DNA of 64,000 nt from Iris pallida (lineage: Eukaryota; Streptophyta; Magnoliopsida; Asparagales; Iridaceae). Under the pieces are notes generated by a model, which was not told the origin of the DNA, did no database searches, and saw only the letters and a program-made list of their open reading frames with translations. The stretch spans positions 3,401,616 through 3,465,615 of the forward strand of contig JANAVB010004000.1 of the NCBI GenBank assembly GCA_029216955.1. The letters run 5' to 3'. Made by a program: the position numbers and the translations under genes. Within the stretch, counting starts at the first letter, position 1; each line of letters starts with the position of its first letter. This document shows, one piece after another, positions 12,391 to 23,021 of this stretch.

Positions 12391-12574
12391 GGGACAAGAG
12401 AACAATCAAACGACCGGACATGAAGGATCAATAAAGTCAAAGGATACTGGAATGTCAAGCTAGAGTTGAAAATTGACGAATCATGAGATCAAGGGGAAAT
12501 ATGTGTGATTGAGACATCCTATTAAACACCCCACAAGTCTGAAATCAGACCTGCATGGGCCACCACTAAAACCT
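12391..12574 (-). other. Tek2 leader with unusual primer-binding region
   Basis: Next to the 5' LTR the minus strand reads AAGGTTTTAGTGGTGGCCC and then ATGCAGG. The corresponding Tek3 sequence is nearly the same. It keeps only TGGT of the usual initiator-Met primer site TGGTATCAGAGC. Confidence 0.6.
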
Positions 12575-14656
12575 TGTCACGCCCCAGAACCAGAATACTG
12601 GAGAGCGGGGGAATGACTCAGCCAGCTACGTATTACGGGTAGATGAATACCGTATAATACGATCAATGTTGTCTACAAGACGAGGGGGTGCATACTACAT
12701 GAAAGTCTCACTATGGTCACTTCATATCTATTGTCTCAATCATTCAAACAAGAAACAAAAATAGAGAACATATAAGATAAAGCAGTAAGGCGTCCCAAAC
12801 GCTTACTCAACATTTTCTTTGATATCTGGCTTTACAAAACATAGCCAGATGATGTAGCAAGGCATACACAATTGTTATCAGCTGCAGCCTGACTTAGTTA
12901 TAATTATGTAAAAGTAAGTACAAGACGATCCGACTAACATGTCGGTGCCAAACGACAAGGTATAAAGTAGATAACAAAACGAGCGGGGAAGTAAGAAACC
13001 CACTCGAGTCCTCCTGCGATCATCCCTCTAGTGTTGACCATCTTGGAGGTAGAAGTAAGCTGAGTCCTCGAGAACCGGCTCTAAATCTGGCCATGCAAAA
13101 CCAGAGAGGTTAGACCTCTAATAGCAAGTACCACAAGAAAGCACGACATGAGAACTAAAACCAGTAATGAGAAATATGATAAATAGATCTCTGCTTGCCA
13201 CTAGGATTCTCATAACATCACGACACTTCGAACCAACCTCCCAACCAAACAAGGACAGAAGTTGGCCCGTCATGTCCTGACATTCTGATCATCTTAGTTA
13301 GGCAACAGAGTAGGTACAGTACACAAACAAATCAATTTAAACGGCCATACAACTACTACGGCTTGCTATTGTGTGTCCCAAGTTATCCTGGAATTATGCA
13401 ATAAAAGATTCCTCAGTTCTTACTATGCGCAAGCAAGGCTAGTCTATCCAGTCAATCAATTGCGCTAATCATGAATTAGACGAGTCCCAACGGGACGCCC
13501 GTCATTAATATACAATATACAATAAATAATATAACCAGATACCGCTCCGTGCCCGTGTGGCAGGTTTGCAGTATCTGTGGGGACCAGCCAACCTGTCGGG
13601 CACTACTAGTCCCAAGAGGGCTGCCATGTAAGAACTCGAAAATCCATGGACGTTAAATATCTAATAAAATATCAATATACAGGGCTATAGAAGATCCAGG
13701 GTAAGCAGGCTACTCTCATGTCAGCCTACGCTCATGTCAGCCTACGCTCAAGTCAAGCTACGCTCAAGTCAGCATACGCTCAGGTCAAGCTACGCTCAAG
13801 TCAAGCTAGCGTATGGACTCGTATGTACTCTATACGCTCCCTCTTCAAGACAGCGTATGCAAGTCCATACGACTCCTCATCAAGGTAGCGTATACAAGAC
13901 CATACGCCGCCAAAAGGCAGCATATGAGGCAGACTGCGCTGCGCTAAAGAGCGCACGCAGCTAAGTGGCGCAAGCTAAAAAGCTCGCGTACACTGCTCAC
14001 TGTCTTCTCCAAACAGCAAGAACTCCATGGTTTGAACCCAAAGCTTCAAAGTCCATAACTTGGTCAAAATAAGTCCAAATCCAACTTTGTAAAGGTCAAA
14101 ATTGGGTAGAATAAAATTCTCTACAACATGGAACCATCAAAACTTAAAAATAAAGAAGTTTGATAGATCAAAACCACCAAAATCCGAAAATAACTAATTT
14201 CTAGATCTACTATGAATAAAACTTCAAAACGAAAAATGCCAAGTTCTAAACTCTCTTAGAATCACAAGGGAAAGAGAATGGAACCATAAAAATGGGTCCT
14301 CATAAAGAAGCAAGATATACTTGCCTATGGGTTTGGTAGATGGAGAGTAATGAGAAAGAAGAAGAAGAGTAATGGTGAAGGAAAAATAATGAAGAGAAAA
14401 GAAAGGGGGGTTGGCTTTAAATGAAAAGGTGGTGGTAGGTGGGGGTGTTCGGTTCATGATGAACTAACTAACTAAACCAAACCAAACCAAACCCAAGTCT
14501 AGCTAAAGCAGAGAAATAAAAGCAGGAAGTAAAATACAGAATTAATTACAGGAATTTAAAGGAATTTAAATACAGAATAATACATGATAAATATTAAATA
14601 AATACATTTGAGTAGTATATGTATAAAAATACGCATTCTGGGAACGGGAAGTGACA
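12575..14656 (-). repeat. Tek2 5' LTR (shortened)
   Basis: Starts TGTCACGCC and ends GAAGTGACA on the plus strand and is followed by the GGGAC target duplication. Relative to the 3' LTR it lacks a block of about 630 bp at position 13645 and about 280 bp of tandem repeats near 13815. It retains the short frame at 13028-13117 with an intact stop. Confidence 0.95.
13028..13117 (-). other. Short conserved reading frame in the Tek2 5' LTR
   Basis: Second copy of the frame described at 4863-4952. The acceptor-like CTATTAG and the final TAG are both preserved. Confidence 0.4.
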
Positions 14657-15120
14657 GGGACAGTAGGAGGCAGTGCAATGTCTGGAGTCGGCATCGTCGA
14701 TAGACCGGGAGGACGTATCTGCTCCAGCTCTCGCAGTCGCTCACCATAAACAGCAACGGTACTCACCACCCTCTCAGTACTCACCTCAAACGAAGCCGAT
14801 ACCTGAGTGAGTGAGGCAAACATGCTCCTCTACGATCCCTCCAGCTTGACCTGTCTACGCTCTGTACGCTGCGTAGACTCGGTGAGCGTGTACAAGCTGG
14901 CAGTTGTAGCCTGTTGCAGACTCATCAGCTCATGTATACTGTGCTCGACCGCATCAAATCGTCCGGTGACGATCGGAGGGTCGGATCGTCGTTCGACCGC
15001 ATCAGAAATCTGCTGCTGTAACTCGCGACGCAGCTCCTCGATCTGACGACGAATATCCTGATCTCGTGATGATGCCTGCGAAGCCGGAGACTGCGCACTG
15101 ACAGAGGGGCCCGGGATGAC

Positions 15121-17981
15121 TGTGAAACCCATAGCTCTGTGAATATTTAATATTAATGTTTTCATAATATTATTAGTATTTTTAAATTATTATTAGTTTA
15201 TTATTATATTATTTTCTGTGTGATAAAATGGTTTCAAAAATAAATAACATAGATTTTTGGATTTTAGACCCAGACCCGAGTCCGAACCCAGACCCAGGCC
15301 TGAGCCCAAACCCAATCCTTTTCCTCTCTTTCTTAATTCTGATTTTGACTTGGCTTAATAATTATTAAAAATATATATATATAGTTCTGTGCTGGTCACG
15401 AGGACCAGCACACTCGTTCAACTCTCTTCCTATTCTAACTCCCCATTTCCTCTCCTCTCCACACACTTCTCCCATCCACACCACTTTCCCCTATTAAAAC
15501 TCCCACTTCCTTTCTCTTCCGTTCACCAACAACAGAGCTTTTCCTTTCCCCTTCAGAATAACTCTCACCCCAAACTCTTTTCTTCTCTTTCCCTCTACTC
15601 AAACCCTCTCCCTCACCCATCACCCACGCCCTTACCCCGAGACCACCCCCCGTGCTCCGTCATTCCCCAGCGCCCCTATCCCTCGGCGCCCGCGCCCCAG
15701 CCAGTACTCTGGCCGACCGCCCCGTCGGCGTCCGCCCCGACCAGCGCGCCCCCTTCGGCGCCATCTCCGCCCGACCGCAGCCCCGCGCCTCTTGTACGGC
15801 ATTCCCGCCGAGCTTTCCTCGGCAACCACCCTTCGGCACTCCCTGCCGATCTGGGTCAGAACCCGCGGATCTGCCCCTGGCCGCGCCCATTCCCTCGCGC
15901 GTCCCTCGCGTGTTCTGGCCGCTGCCCCTTTGGTCGAGCTTTCCCCTGCTGTTTCCCGCCGTGCCCTAGCTTCGGTATTTTCCAGCATTTTCGACGATGC
16001 TGCTGATTTCAGCACTGTTTCGGGAATACGTTCGCCGATTTGGAGCTCATTTTCTTTCTATTATTCATCTGAGAGCTCTAGCCGAGCAATCCGAGGTATA
16101 ATCCCATGTCCCGCTCATTTTATTATTTTAGTCGATAATGAAATGATCCCCGATCCCCTTTGGGAATTCGGTTTTAGCAACGTCGTAATTTTTCGGGACT
16201 TTTGGAAAGGTCCTGTGAATTATTTTGGATTCCCAGAATATTTCAGGAACTGATTTTTGGTATGTTCTAGCTTTTCGAATTTTTTCGGAAGCACTCTGTG
16301 ATTTGTGGAATTGGAATCGGACTTCCGAAATTATTTTGGGTCGTCCTGATTATTCTGTGGATTGGTTGTGGATTTTATATATATATAAATTCAGGATTTT
16401 CCCTGGTTTGGGATTTGCAGGAAATTATCGGCTCCAATTTCCAGTTTTTGGGTTGACCAAAAACAGAGGAGATGCTGCCCGATTTTTTCGTAAATCCTGA
16501 ATTATTTTTAAAATGAATTTAAAATGAATTTTGGGATTTTATTCGATATTTGATTTTGGGTGACGACCGTATCGGTCAATGGACCCGGCTAAGTGCAAAC
16601 GAAATCGGCCCCGCCCGGACGTTGAGGCAATTAACCAAGATGAGGATCGGACCATATCTGAGACTTATAATTTACTCTTATTTTTATATTTAATTTCTAT
16701 TTATATTTATTTAATATTTCAGTTTAGGACAAACGGCAGTTTATCTTATTTCAATTTATGTAAATAAATTGTAATGGACATAAGCCCAGCTGGCTGTGGT
16801 CTGTGACTGTAATAGCTTAGATTTTCTTGTCTTTTCTGGTTTTGTAAGTTTTTTAAACGATTAAATTGACTAAAAAGTATTTTCGTATAAAATTAATTAA
16901 TATTTTCTCCTCTTTAAATTGACCAGTTTTTTAATAATTAAAAAGTCACGTATTTCTCACTAAAATAAGAAAAATTAGCTTTATAATTATATTTATAAAA
17001 ATTACCAAGTTTTCCTAATAATCTGGCATCGACGATATTTCCCGAATTCAAAGTTAAAATGACATTTTCCCTCGTATTAAATCAACGCACAATAAATCGT
17101 ATTTTCTGAGTTTGGATAATTAGAGAACTAAAAATGGACTAGGACGCAAATAGAGATTTCAACTAGTGTAGCTAAGTTGGTGAACCTGATATCTGAGTCT
17201 ATCTCTCGAATATAGGAATTCGAGGACGACTCTAATTACCTGTCTCGAAGTCTTCTACCTCTCCAGTCATTTTTATTGAGGCAAGTATAGTTTATGTTAG
17301 TTTACAGTTATTTATTTAATCGCTTTACTGCAATTTAAACCACGATGCAAACACGAAACTCTCTCGGAGAGTACTGTAACTACTGGGGACTGGGGAATAG
17401 CGTAATGATTATGACCACTACTGTAACGAAAACCCCTTATCCTTCCTGTAACAAACCTAAGCCGGTCATATTTCATTACCTGTTCAAATCACTGTTTTTA
17501 CTGTAACAAACTGTTCATGTTTAAAACTGTTTAGAACTGCATGATTCTATTACTTATTTAACTGTTTAAAAATTAGCATGAATTGTACTTTGCTCCCTTC
17601 TGACTGGAGATATATTTTTAGGGGATATTGAGGATACAGATCGGTTTTACAACAGCTACTACGACCCTGTGTTGTACCCAGTTGTGCTGCCAGAGTCCCC
17701 ACAGGAGGACGATGGGACTGAGGCCGATGATCCGGCTGCTAGATAGATTTTATTTCTGTATTGTTCTTTTATTTCAAAATTCTGTATTTTATCTCAGAAC
17801 AGTTTCCTTTTGTATTCAAATTTCAAAGTTTAATAAAGTTTATTTCTGAAGTTGAGTTCTGACAAATATAGTGTTGTTGTATGGTTACCTGCTACTGAAC
17901 AGCTTACTGCCGCCGTCTCAACAACGGTGCAGGCTGGGCATGATCCGACTAGACCCAGATTATTGGGATCGGGTCGTGACA
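15121..17981 (+). repeat. Tek3 5' LTR
   Basis: An AT-rich TATA-like run lies near 15366-15380. It is followed by a CT-rich and then a GC-rich leader (15390-16000), an AT-rich intron-like stretch, the short frame at 17622-17746 and an AATAAA signal near 17831. If that TATA element is used, most of the LTR is transcribed R region. The long Ser/Pro-rich frame in the CT-rich leader has no ATG and is not counted as a gene. Confidence 0.95.
17622..17746 (+). other. Short acidic reading frame in the Tek3 5' LTR
   Basis: After TATATTTTTAG the sequence reads GDIEDTDRFYNSYYDPV and onward through an acidic segment (PQEDDGTEADDPAAR) to TAG at 17744-17746. The 3' LTR keeps it (25514-25638). The diverged Tek4 LTR has a similar frame, phase and stop (59033-59133). 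An AATAAA follows about 85 bp later. Confidence 0.45.
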
Positions 17982-18967
17982 TGTTTTCAGTGGTGGCCCA
18001 TGCAGGTCGTTCCTACAACAACTTAGGAAAATATACCTAGAAACAATTAGAACACTAGAACGTTGATTTGTCACGACATAGGACCGAATTATATAAATAA
18101 ATATTTTTGTTTGATTATAGACTGGTAGGATACCTTGCTTATGTATGTACCCTAAACCTTCCAGATTATGGCCAAAGGAAAGACTACCCGATCCGGCCCT
18201 GCTGACGATGAGGTGTCATCAACCGATCACACCCTTTCTCAAGCACGCTGGGACCCACCTCCCTTGCAGCTGGCAGACCGTCCTCATACTGTACCAGCTC
18301 CCCGGCCCGTTTATGCTTCCACAGCACAAACGGTGGAACCCGCGCAATCCCAGGCTGAGCCACAGACCCCTGCAGTAGTGGTCGTACCAGCTGCCCCACC
18401 AGTACCCGTGGATCCCACTGACCTAGTGGGAATGCTACGAGGAGTACTTGAAGCACAGAGAGCTCAAGCAGAAGCCCACATAGAGCAGACTGTTGCCCAA
18501 GCTGAAGCCCATCGTGAGCAGACCGCGATTATGAGAGAAGGCATGGAGAATGCCCACAACGTGGCTATGGCTGCCCTCGAGAGAGAGGAGGAACCACTTC
18601 ATCAGGGCCACGACCTGCCAAGGTAAGCATGATTCAGGAGTTAGTTATATTTCTTTAAAGGCCATTCTTTTGATTCGAGGCGTATTATTGCATGAAGGTT
18701 GGAGATATAGAGAGCTTTAAGAAGCAAGATCTTCGACCTTTCAAAGAAACCGAGGGTATCATCTACGCCGATGAATGGCTAGACCATATGGAGCGTCTCT
18801 TGAGCGTCGCTCGACTCCCGGAGGACCTCAAGACCGAAGTTATAGGACTCCAACTACATGATGTGGCGAGCACCTGGTATCGGAATGAACCCCGACTCAA
18901 GGACAAGTAGCTCGACTGGGACACCTTCAAGAAGCTGTTCTGCAGGAAGTTCTTTCCGACATCGGAG
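17982..18967 (+). pseudogene. Tek3 leader and gag N-terminal part
   Basis: After the primer-site region (TTTTCAGTGGTGGCCCATG) the first good ATG is at 18168 (MAKGKTTRSGPADDEVSS). The protein is Pro/Ala-rich and then helical, with repeated AQAEAH segments (about residues 105-130). That frame stops at 18624-18626. The gag domain proper resumes with VGDIESFKKQDLRPFKE near 18693 and is cut by TAG at 18908-18910, just before [17 protein letters not shown]-like donor at the first break could be a splice site, but a frameshift is as likely. Confidence 0.8.
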
Positions 18968-21523
18968 ATGCGGGAAATGGAGAGGCAATTCCAGAACTTG
19001 AAGCAGGAAAACATGACGGTCAGCGAGTATGCGGCAGAGTTCGGCCGACTAAGCCACTTTGCCCAGAACCTGGTAGCTGACCCCAAGGATCGTGCTGAGC
19101 GATTCAGGTATGGCTTACGAGAAGAGATTCGCACCCCTGTGATCGCAGGTGGCTCAAAGACTTATGAGAGGATCCTGATCCGAGCTCAAGACGTAGAGAA
19201 GAGCCAGCCTTCTCGATCCAAGAGGGAGTATCCTGGAACTAGCAACTTCCAGGGTAGTCAGAAGAGGCCCAACAACAACAGCAACAGGCCCTCGTACCAC
19301 CAACAGCATCATCATCAGACGAGAACCAATGACAGAGGACACCAGAAGCAGATCCCTGTCTGTGACTATTGCAAGAGGCCAGGGCATCAGTCGAAAATCT
19401 GCAAGAAGAGGCTAGGACACTGCCTAGTCTGTGGGTCTGCCACCCACCAAGTGAAGGACTGCCCCATGTCAGCCCACCGGCCCGGAACCAACCAGCAGAG
19501 AGCTCCCCTACCTACTCAGCAACAACAGTTTGGACAGCACCAGCAGAAGATTGGGCGAGCTTTTGCCCTTGCAGCTGATGAGCAGGAGCCAGAGCAGGAG
19601 CCCACCGCAGATGTCATCACAGGTTCCATTTACGTGTTTTTACATCCTGCTCTATCATTATTTGTTTCGGGTGCATCACATAGTTTTATATCCTCAAAGT
19701 TTATGTCTGCACACTACATAGATTTGGGACTTAGCAAGGTGATTAGTAGGGTTATGACCGGTGGTGGACCCATACCCATCACTAAGGCTTGTAATTGTCC
19801 CATAACCATCTCTGGCCATCAGTTCTCAACACCTTTACTAGTGATGCCCCTGCCCAACTATGATGTAGTCCTAGGGATGGACTGGTTAAGTGAACAGCAT
19901 GCGCTGATAGATTGTCACCGAGGATGTGTAATCTTCAGCCCACCAGGAGAACCGGAGTTTGTAATCTCTTGGGCTCCGGAAGATATGAAGAGTATTTTCT
20001 ACTCCTCTATCACCGAAGAACCTGGGCCTCCTCACCCTATCATTACGGAATTTATGGATGTCTTTCCAGATAGTCTTCCAGGATTGCCGCCAGATCGAGA
20101 TGTAGAATTCAACATCGATCTAGTACCCGGCTCTTCTCCTATTTCTCGGGGATGCTACAGAGTCAACCCCAAGGAGGCTAAGGAGATGAAGGATCAGATC
20201 GACGAGCTGAAGTCACAAGGATTTATCAGAGACGGAGCTTCACCCTGGGGAGCACCAGTTTTGTTCGTACCCAAGAAGGATGGAACCGTGCGGATGTGCA
20301 TCGACTACCGGGCGCTAAACAACATCACCATCAAGAACAAGTACCCCCTGCCCCGGATCGATGACCTGTTTGATCAACTGAGCAGAGCCAAGGTATTTTC
20401 AAAGATAGATCTCAGATCAGGCTACCATCAAATCAAGGTCAGGAAGGAGGATATTCCCAAGACGGCATTCAACACCAAGTATGGACAATTTGAATTCTTG
20501 GTCATGCCGTTTGGACTGACGAATGCTCCTGCGGTATTCATGAACCTCATAAACAAGGTTTTTCACGAATATCTGGATCAGTTTGTTGTTGTCTTCATCG
20601 ATGACATACTGATCTACTCGAAGACGGAGGAAGAGCATGAAGAGCACTTGAGGAAAGTGCTGAGTACCTTGAGGAAGGAGAAGCTCTATGGTAAGCTATC
20701 CAAATGTGAATTCTTTTTAGACAAGGTGGAATTTTTGGGCCATGTTGTCACAGGAAAAGGAATTTCGGTGGATCCGAAGAAGATAGCTGCTATTGAGAAG
20801 TGGACTGCACCAAGCTCGGTTGCAGAGATCAGGAGCTTTTTGGGACTAGCTGGCTACTACCGGAAGTTCATGAAGGATTTCTCTAAGATTGCAGAGCTAA
20901 TGACGAAGCTTACCAGGAAGAACGAGGAGTTCATATGGTCTGAAGCGTGCCAGTCAGCTTTTGAGGAACTGAAGAAGAGGCTCACAACTGCGTCGATACT
21001 TGCGCTACCCGCAGGTACCGACGGTTTCTCAATCTATAGTGATGCTTCTGGAAAAGGACTGGGCTGTGTTCTTCAACAACATGGGAAAGTGATTGCCTAT
21101 GCATCTCGACAATTACGGACTCATAAGAAGAACTATCCCACACATGATTTAGAGCTTGCAGCGGTGATATTTGCTTTGAAGCTATGGAAGCACTACCTGT
21201 ATGGAGAAAGAGTGGAAATATTTACGGACCACAAAAGTCTGAAATATGTTTTCACTCAGAAGGAGCTGAACATGAGACAAAGACGATGGCTGGAGCTGAT
21301 GAAAGATTTTGATATCAACCTACAGTACCATCCGGGTAAGGCTAATATTGTTGCAGATACACTTAGTCGATACCCGATGGCGATGTTCTTGACCAAGGAG
21401 CGCCATTTGCTGGAGGACATGGAGAAGCTTGGATTAGAAATTGTACTGCCCGAGGAGGAGATGAAGAAACTTGGAAGAGAAGCCATCGTACCAGGAGCTG
21501 AATCATCATTGATGCAGTTGTAA
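18968..21523 (+). CDS. Tek3 gag C-terminus, protease, RT and RNase H (open part of a broken polyprotein)
   Basis: This 851-codon frame holds the gag domain end ([18 protein letters not shown]), two zinc knuckles ([28 protein letters not shown]), protease, RT and RNase H. The protease motif reads [12 protein letters not shown]: the catalytic Asp is Val, so protease is dead even in the open frame. RT has [27 protein letters not shown] and the catalytic [11 protein letters not shown]. RNase H begins at [12 protein letters not shown] and includes THDLELA and FTDHKSLKY. It ends at a TAA in the stretch leading to integrase. Confidence 0.93.
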   Translation: MREMERQFQNLKQENMTVSEYAAEFGRLSHFAQNLVADPKDRAERFRYGLREEIRTPVIAGGSKTYERILIRAQDVEKSQPSRSKREYPGTSNFQGSQKRPNNNSNRPSYHQQHHHQTRTNDRGHQKQIPVCDYCKRPGHQSKICKKRLGHCLVCGSATHQVKDCPMSAHRPGTNQQRAPLPTQQQQFGQHQQKIGRAFALAADEQEPEQEPTADVITGSIYVFLHPALSLFVSGASHSFISSKFMSAHYIDLGLSKVISRVMTGGGPIPITKACNCPITISGHQFSTPLLVMPLPNYDVVLGMDWLSEQHALIDCHRGCVIFSPPGEPEFVISWAPEDMKSIFYSSITEEPGPPHPIITEFMDVFPDSLPGLPPDRDVEFNIDLVPGSSPISRGCYRVNPKEAKEMKDQIDELKSQGFIRDGASPWGAPVLFVPKKDGTVRMCIDYRALNNITIKNKYPLPRIDDLFDQLSRAKVFSKIDLRSGYHQIKVRKEDIPKTAFNTKYGQFEFLVMPFGLTNAPAVFMNLINKVFHEYLDQFVVVFIDDILIYSKTEEEHEEHLRKVLSTLRKEKLYGKLSKCEFFLDKVEFLGHVVTGKGISVDPKKIAAIEKWTAPSSVAEIRSFLGLAGYYRKFMKDFSKIAELMTKLTRKNEEFIWSEACQSAFEELKKRLTTASILALPAGTDGFSIYSDASGKGLGCVLQQHGKVIAYASRQLRTHKKNYPTHDLELAAVIFALKLWKHYLYGERVEIFTDHKSLKYVFTQKELNMRQRRWLELMKDFDINLQYHPGKANIVADTLSRYPMAMFLTKERHLLEDMEKLGLEIVLPEEEMKKLGREAIVPGAESSLMQL

Positions 21524-22963
21524 GTGCGTTCGAGTCTTATGGACAGGATCAAGGAGACACAATTCCAAGACGAGACGCTTTGCAAACTTAGAGACCAAGT
21601 ACTGGCAGGAACACTGGAAGGATTCTCAATCGCCAGCGACGGAGCACTGAAGAATGGTACGAGGCTGTGCGTACCAACTGGCAAACTGAAGAACGAGCTG
21701 ATGCAAGAAGCACACCAGTCGCAGTATTCTATACACCCTGGAGCCAACAAGATGTACCGGGATATGCGGACTATAGTATGGTGGTACGGAATAAAGAAGG
21801 ACGTATCCAGGTATGTGGCTAGATGTTTAATTTGTCAGCAAGTTAAAGCCAGCAGATAGAGACCAGCAGGATTATTGCAGCCGCTTGACATTCCGGAGTG
21901 GAAATGGGAGCACATAACGATAGATTTTGTATCGGGACTGCCTCGATCCCAAGGAGGAAAGGATGCCAACTGAGTTATAGTGGACCGACTGACGAAGTCA
22001 GCCCACTTTATCCCCTTCAAGGTTGGTTTATCTACCGAGAAGTTGGCAGCACTATACATACGACACATCTACCGGATTTATGGAGTTCTGGTAAGTATCG
22101 TATCTGATAGAGATACTAGATTTACATCTCACTTTTGGAAGAGTTTGTATGACAGCTTGGGAACCCAACTGAAGTTCAGCACCGCCTACCACCCTCAGAC
22201 TGACGGGCAATCGGAGAGAACAATCCAGACACTAGAAGATATGCTGAGATCCTGCATCCTGGAATTTGGAGGGTCTTGGGAAGACCATTTGCACTTGGTA
22301 GAGTTCTCTTACAACAACAGCTACCAAGCTAGCATCGGGATGACACCGTTCGACGCACTCTATGGACCTCGTTGTCGTACTCCACTTGCCTGGGATGACG
22401 TCGAAGAACGAGTGTTGCTTGGACCTGAGATGGTGACCGAAGCAGCAGAGAAGGTGAGAATGATCAGAGACAAGCTCAGGATTGCCCAGGACAGACAGAA
22501 GCATTGGACCGATTGCAGCAGACGGCCTCTGGAATTTGAAGAAGACGACAGTATGTTTGTGAAGATCTCGCCTACCAGAGGAACAATCCGTTTCGGCAGA
22601 GTAGGAAAGTTGAGCCCCAGGTACATTGGTCCATTTGAAGTACTTAGCAGGATTGGAGAAGTGGCTTATCGGGTGACTCTACCCCCAAGTCTCGAAGGCG
22701 TCCACAATGTCTTCCACGTCTCGCAGCTGAGACGCTACATCCCGGATCCAAGCCATATCTTGGACCATTCAGAGCTGGAGATTGGACCCAGCCTCACAGT
22801 GTCAGAGAAACCAGTGGCAATTTTGGACCGAGGTGAGAAGAGAACCAGGAACACCGTGACGCCAATTGTCAGAGTGATGTGACGGCACAACTCACCAGGC
22901 GAGTCGACCTGGGAGCGAGAAGACCATATGCGGGAGCAGTACCCGTACCTGTTTGAGACTTGA
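21524..22963 (+). pseudogene. Tek3 integrase and chromodomain
   Basis: The integrase zinc finger (HQSQYSIHPGANKMY, then CLICQQVK) is followed by a TAG at 21857-21859 in the usual [12 protein letters not shown] stretch. The first catalytic Asp lies in [10 protein letters not shown], and a TGA at 21971-21973 replaces the Trp of WVIVDRL. The core continues with [12 protein letters not shown] and TDGQSERTIQ (second Asp and Glu), then a GPF/Y block. A TGA at 22880-22882 replaces Trp at the start of the chromodomain, which continues as ESTWEREDHMREQYPYLF and ends with its own stop at 22961-22963. Three of the four breaks fit C-to-T decay. Confidence 0.9.
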
Positions 22964-23007
22964 GGTAATCCCTAACCTTGCTTTTAAATTTCGAGGACAA
23001 AATTTTC

Positions 23008-23021
23008 TAAGGAGGGGAGAT
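23008..23021 (+). other. Tek3 polypurine tract
   Basis: AAGGAGGGGAGAT immediately upstream of the 3' LTR, preceded by TCGAGGACAAAATTTTCT. Confidence 0.9.

Larger units (their letters stand above)
4410..14656 (-). mobile_element. Tek2: full-length Tekay-type Ty3/gypsy chromovirus
   Basis: Two LTRs (4410-7383 and 12575-14656) flank gag, protease, RT, RNase H, integrase and a chromodomain on the minus strand. The target duplication GGGAC is present at 4405-4409 and 14657-14661. The LTRs start TGTCACGCC and end GTGACA on the plus strand. They differ in length (about 2974 and 2082 bp) because the 5' LTR lacks a block of about 630 bp and the 69-bp tandem repeats. Coding capacity is broken by at least four nonsense codons. 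The insertion lies in the last TNPA exon of the CACTA element. Confidence 0.96.

Noticed and set aside
15389..16006. Long Ser/Pro-rich frame in the Tek3 5' LTR (and its longer copy at 23290-24144).
   Set aside because: It begins at GTG, not ATG, lies in a CT-rich and GC-rich leader, and differs in length between the two LTRs because of a small deletion; composition explains it.
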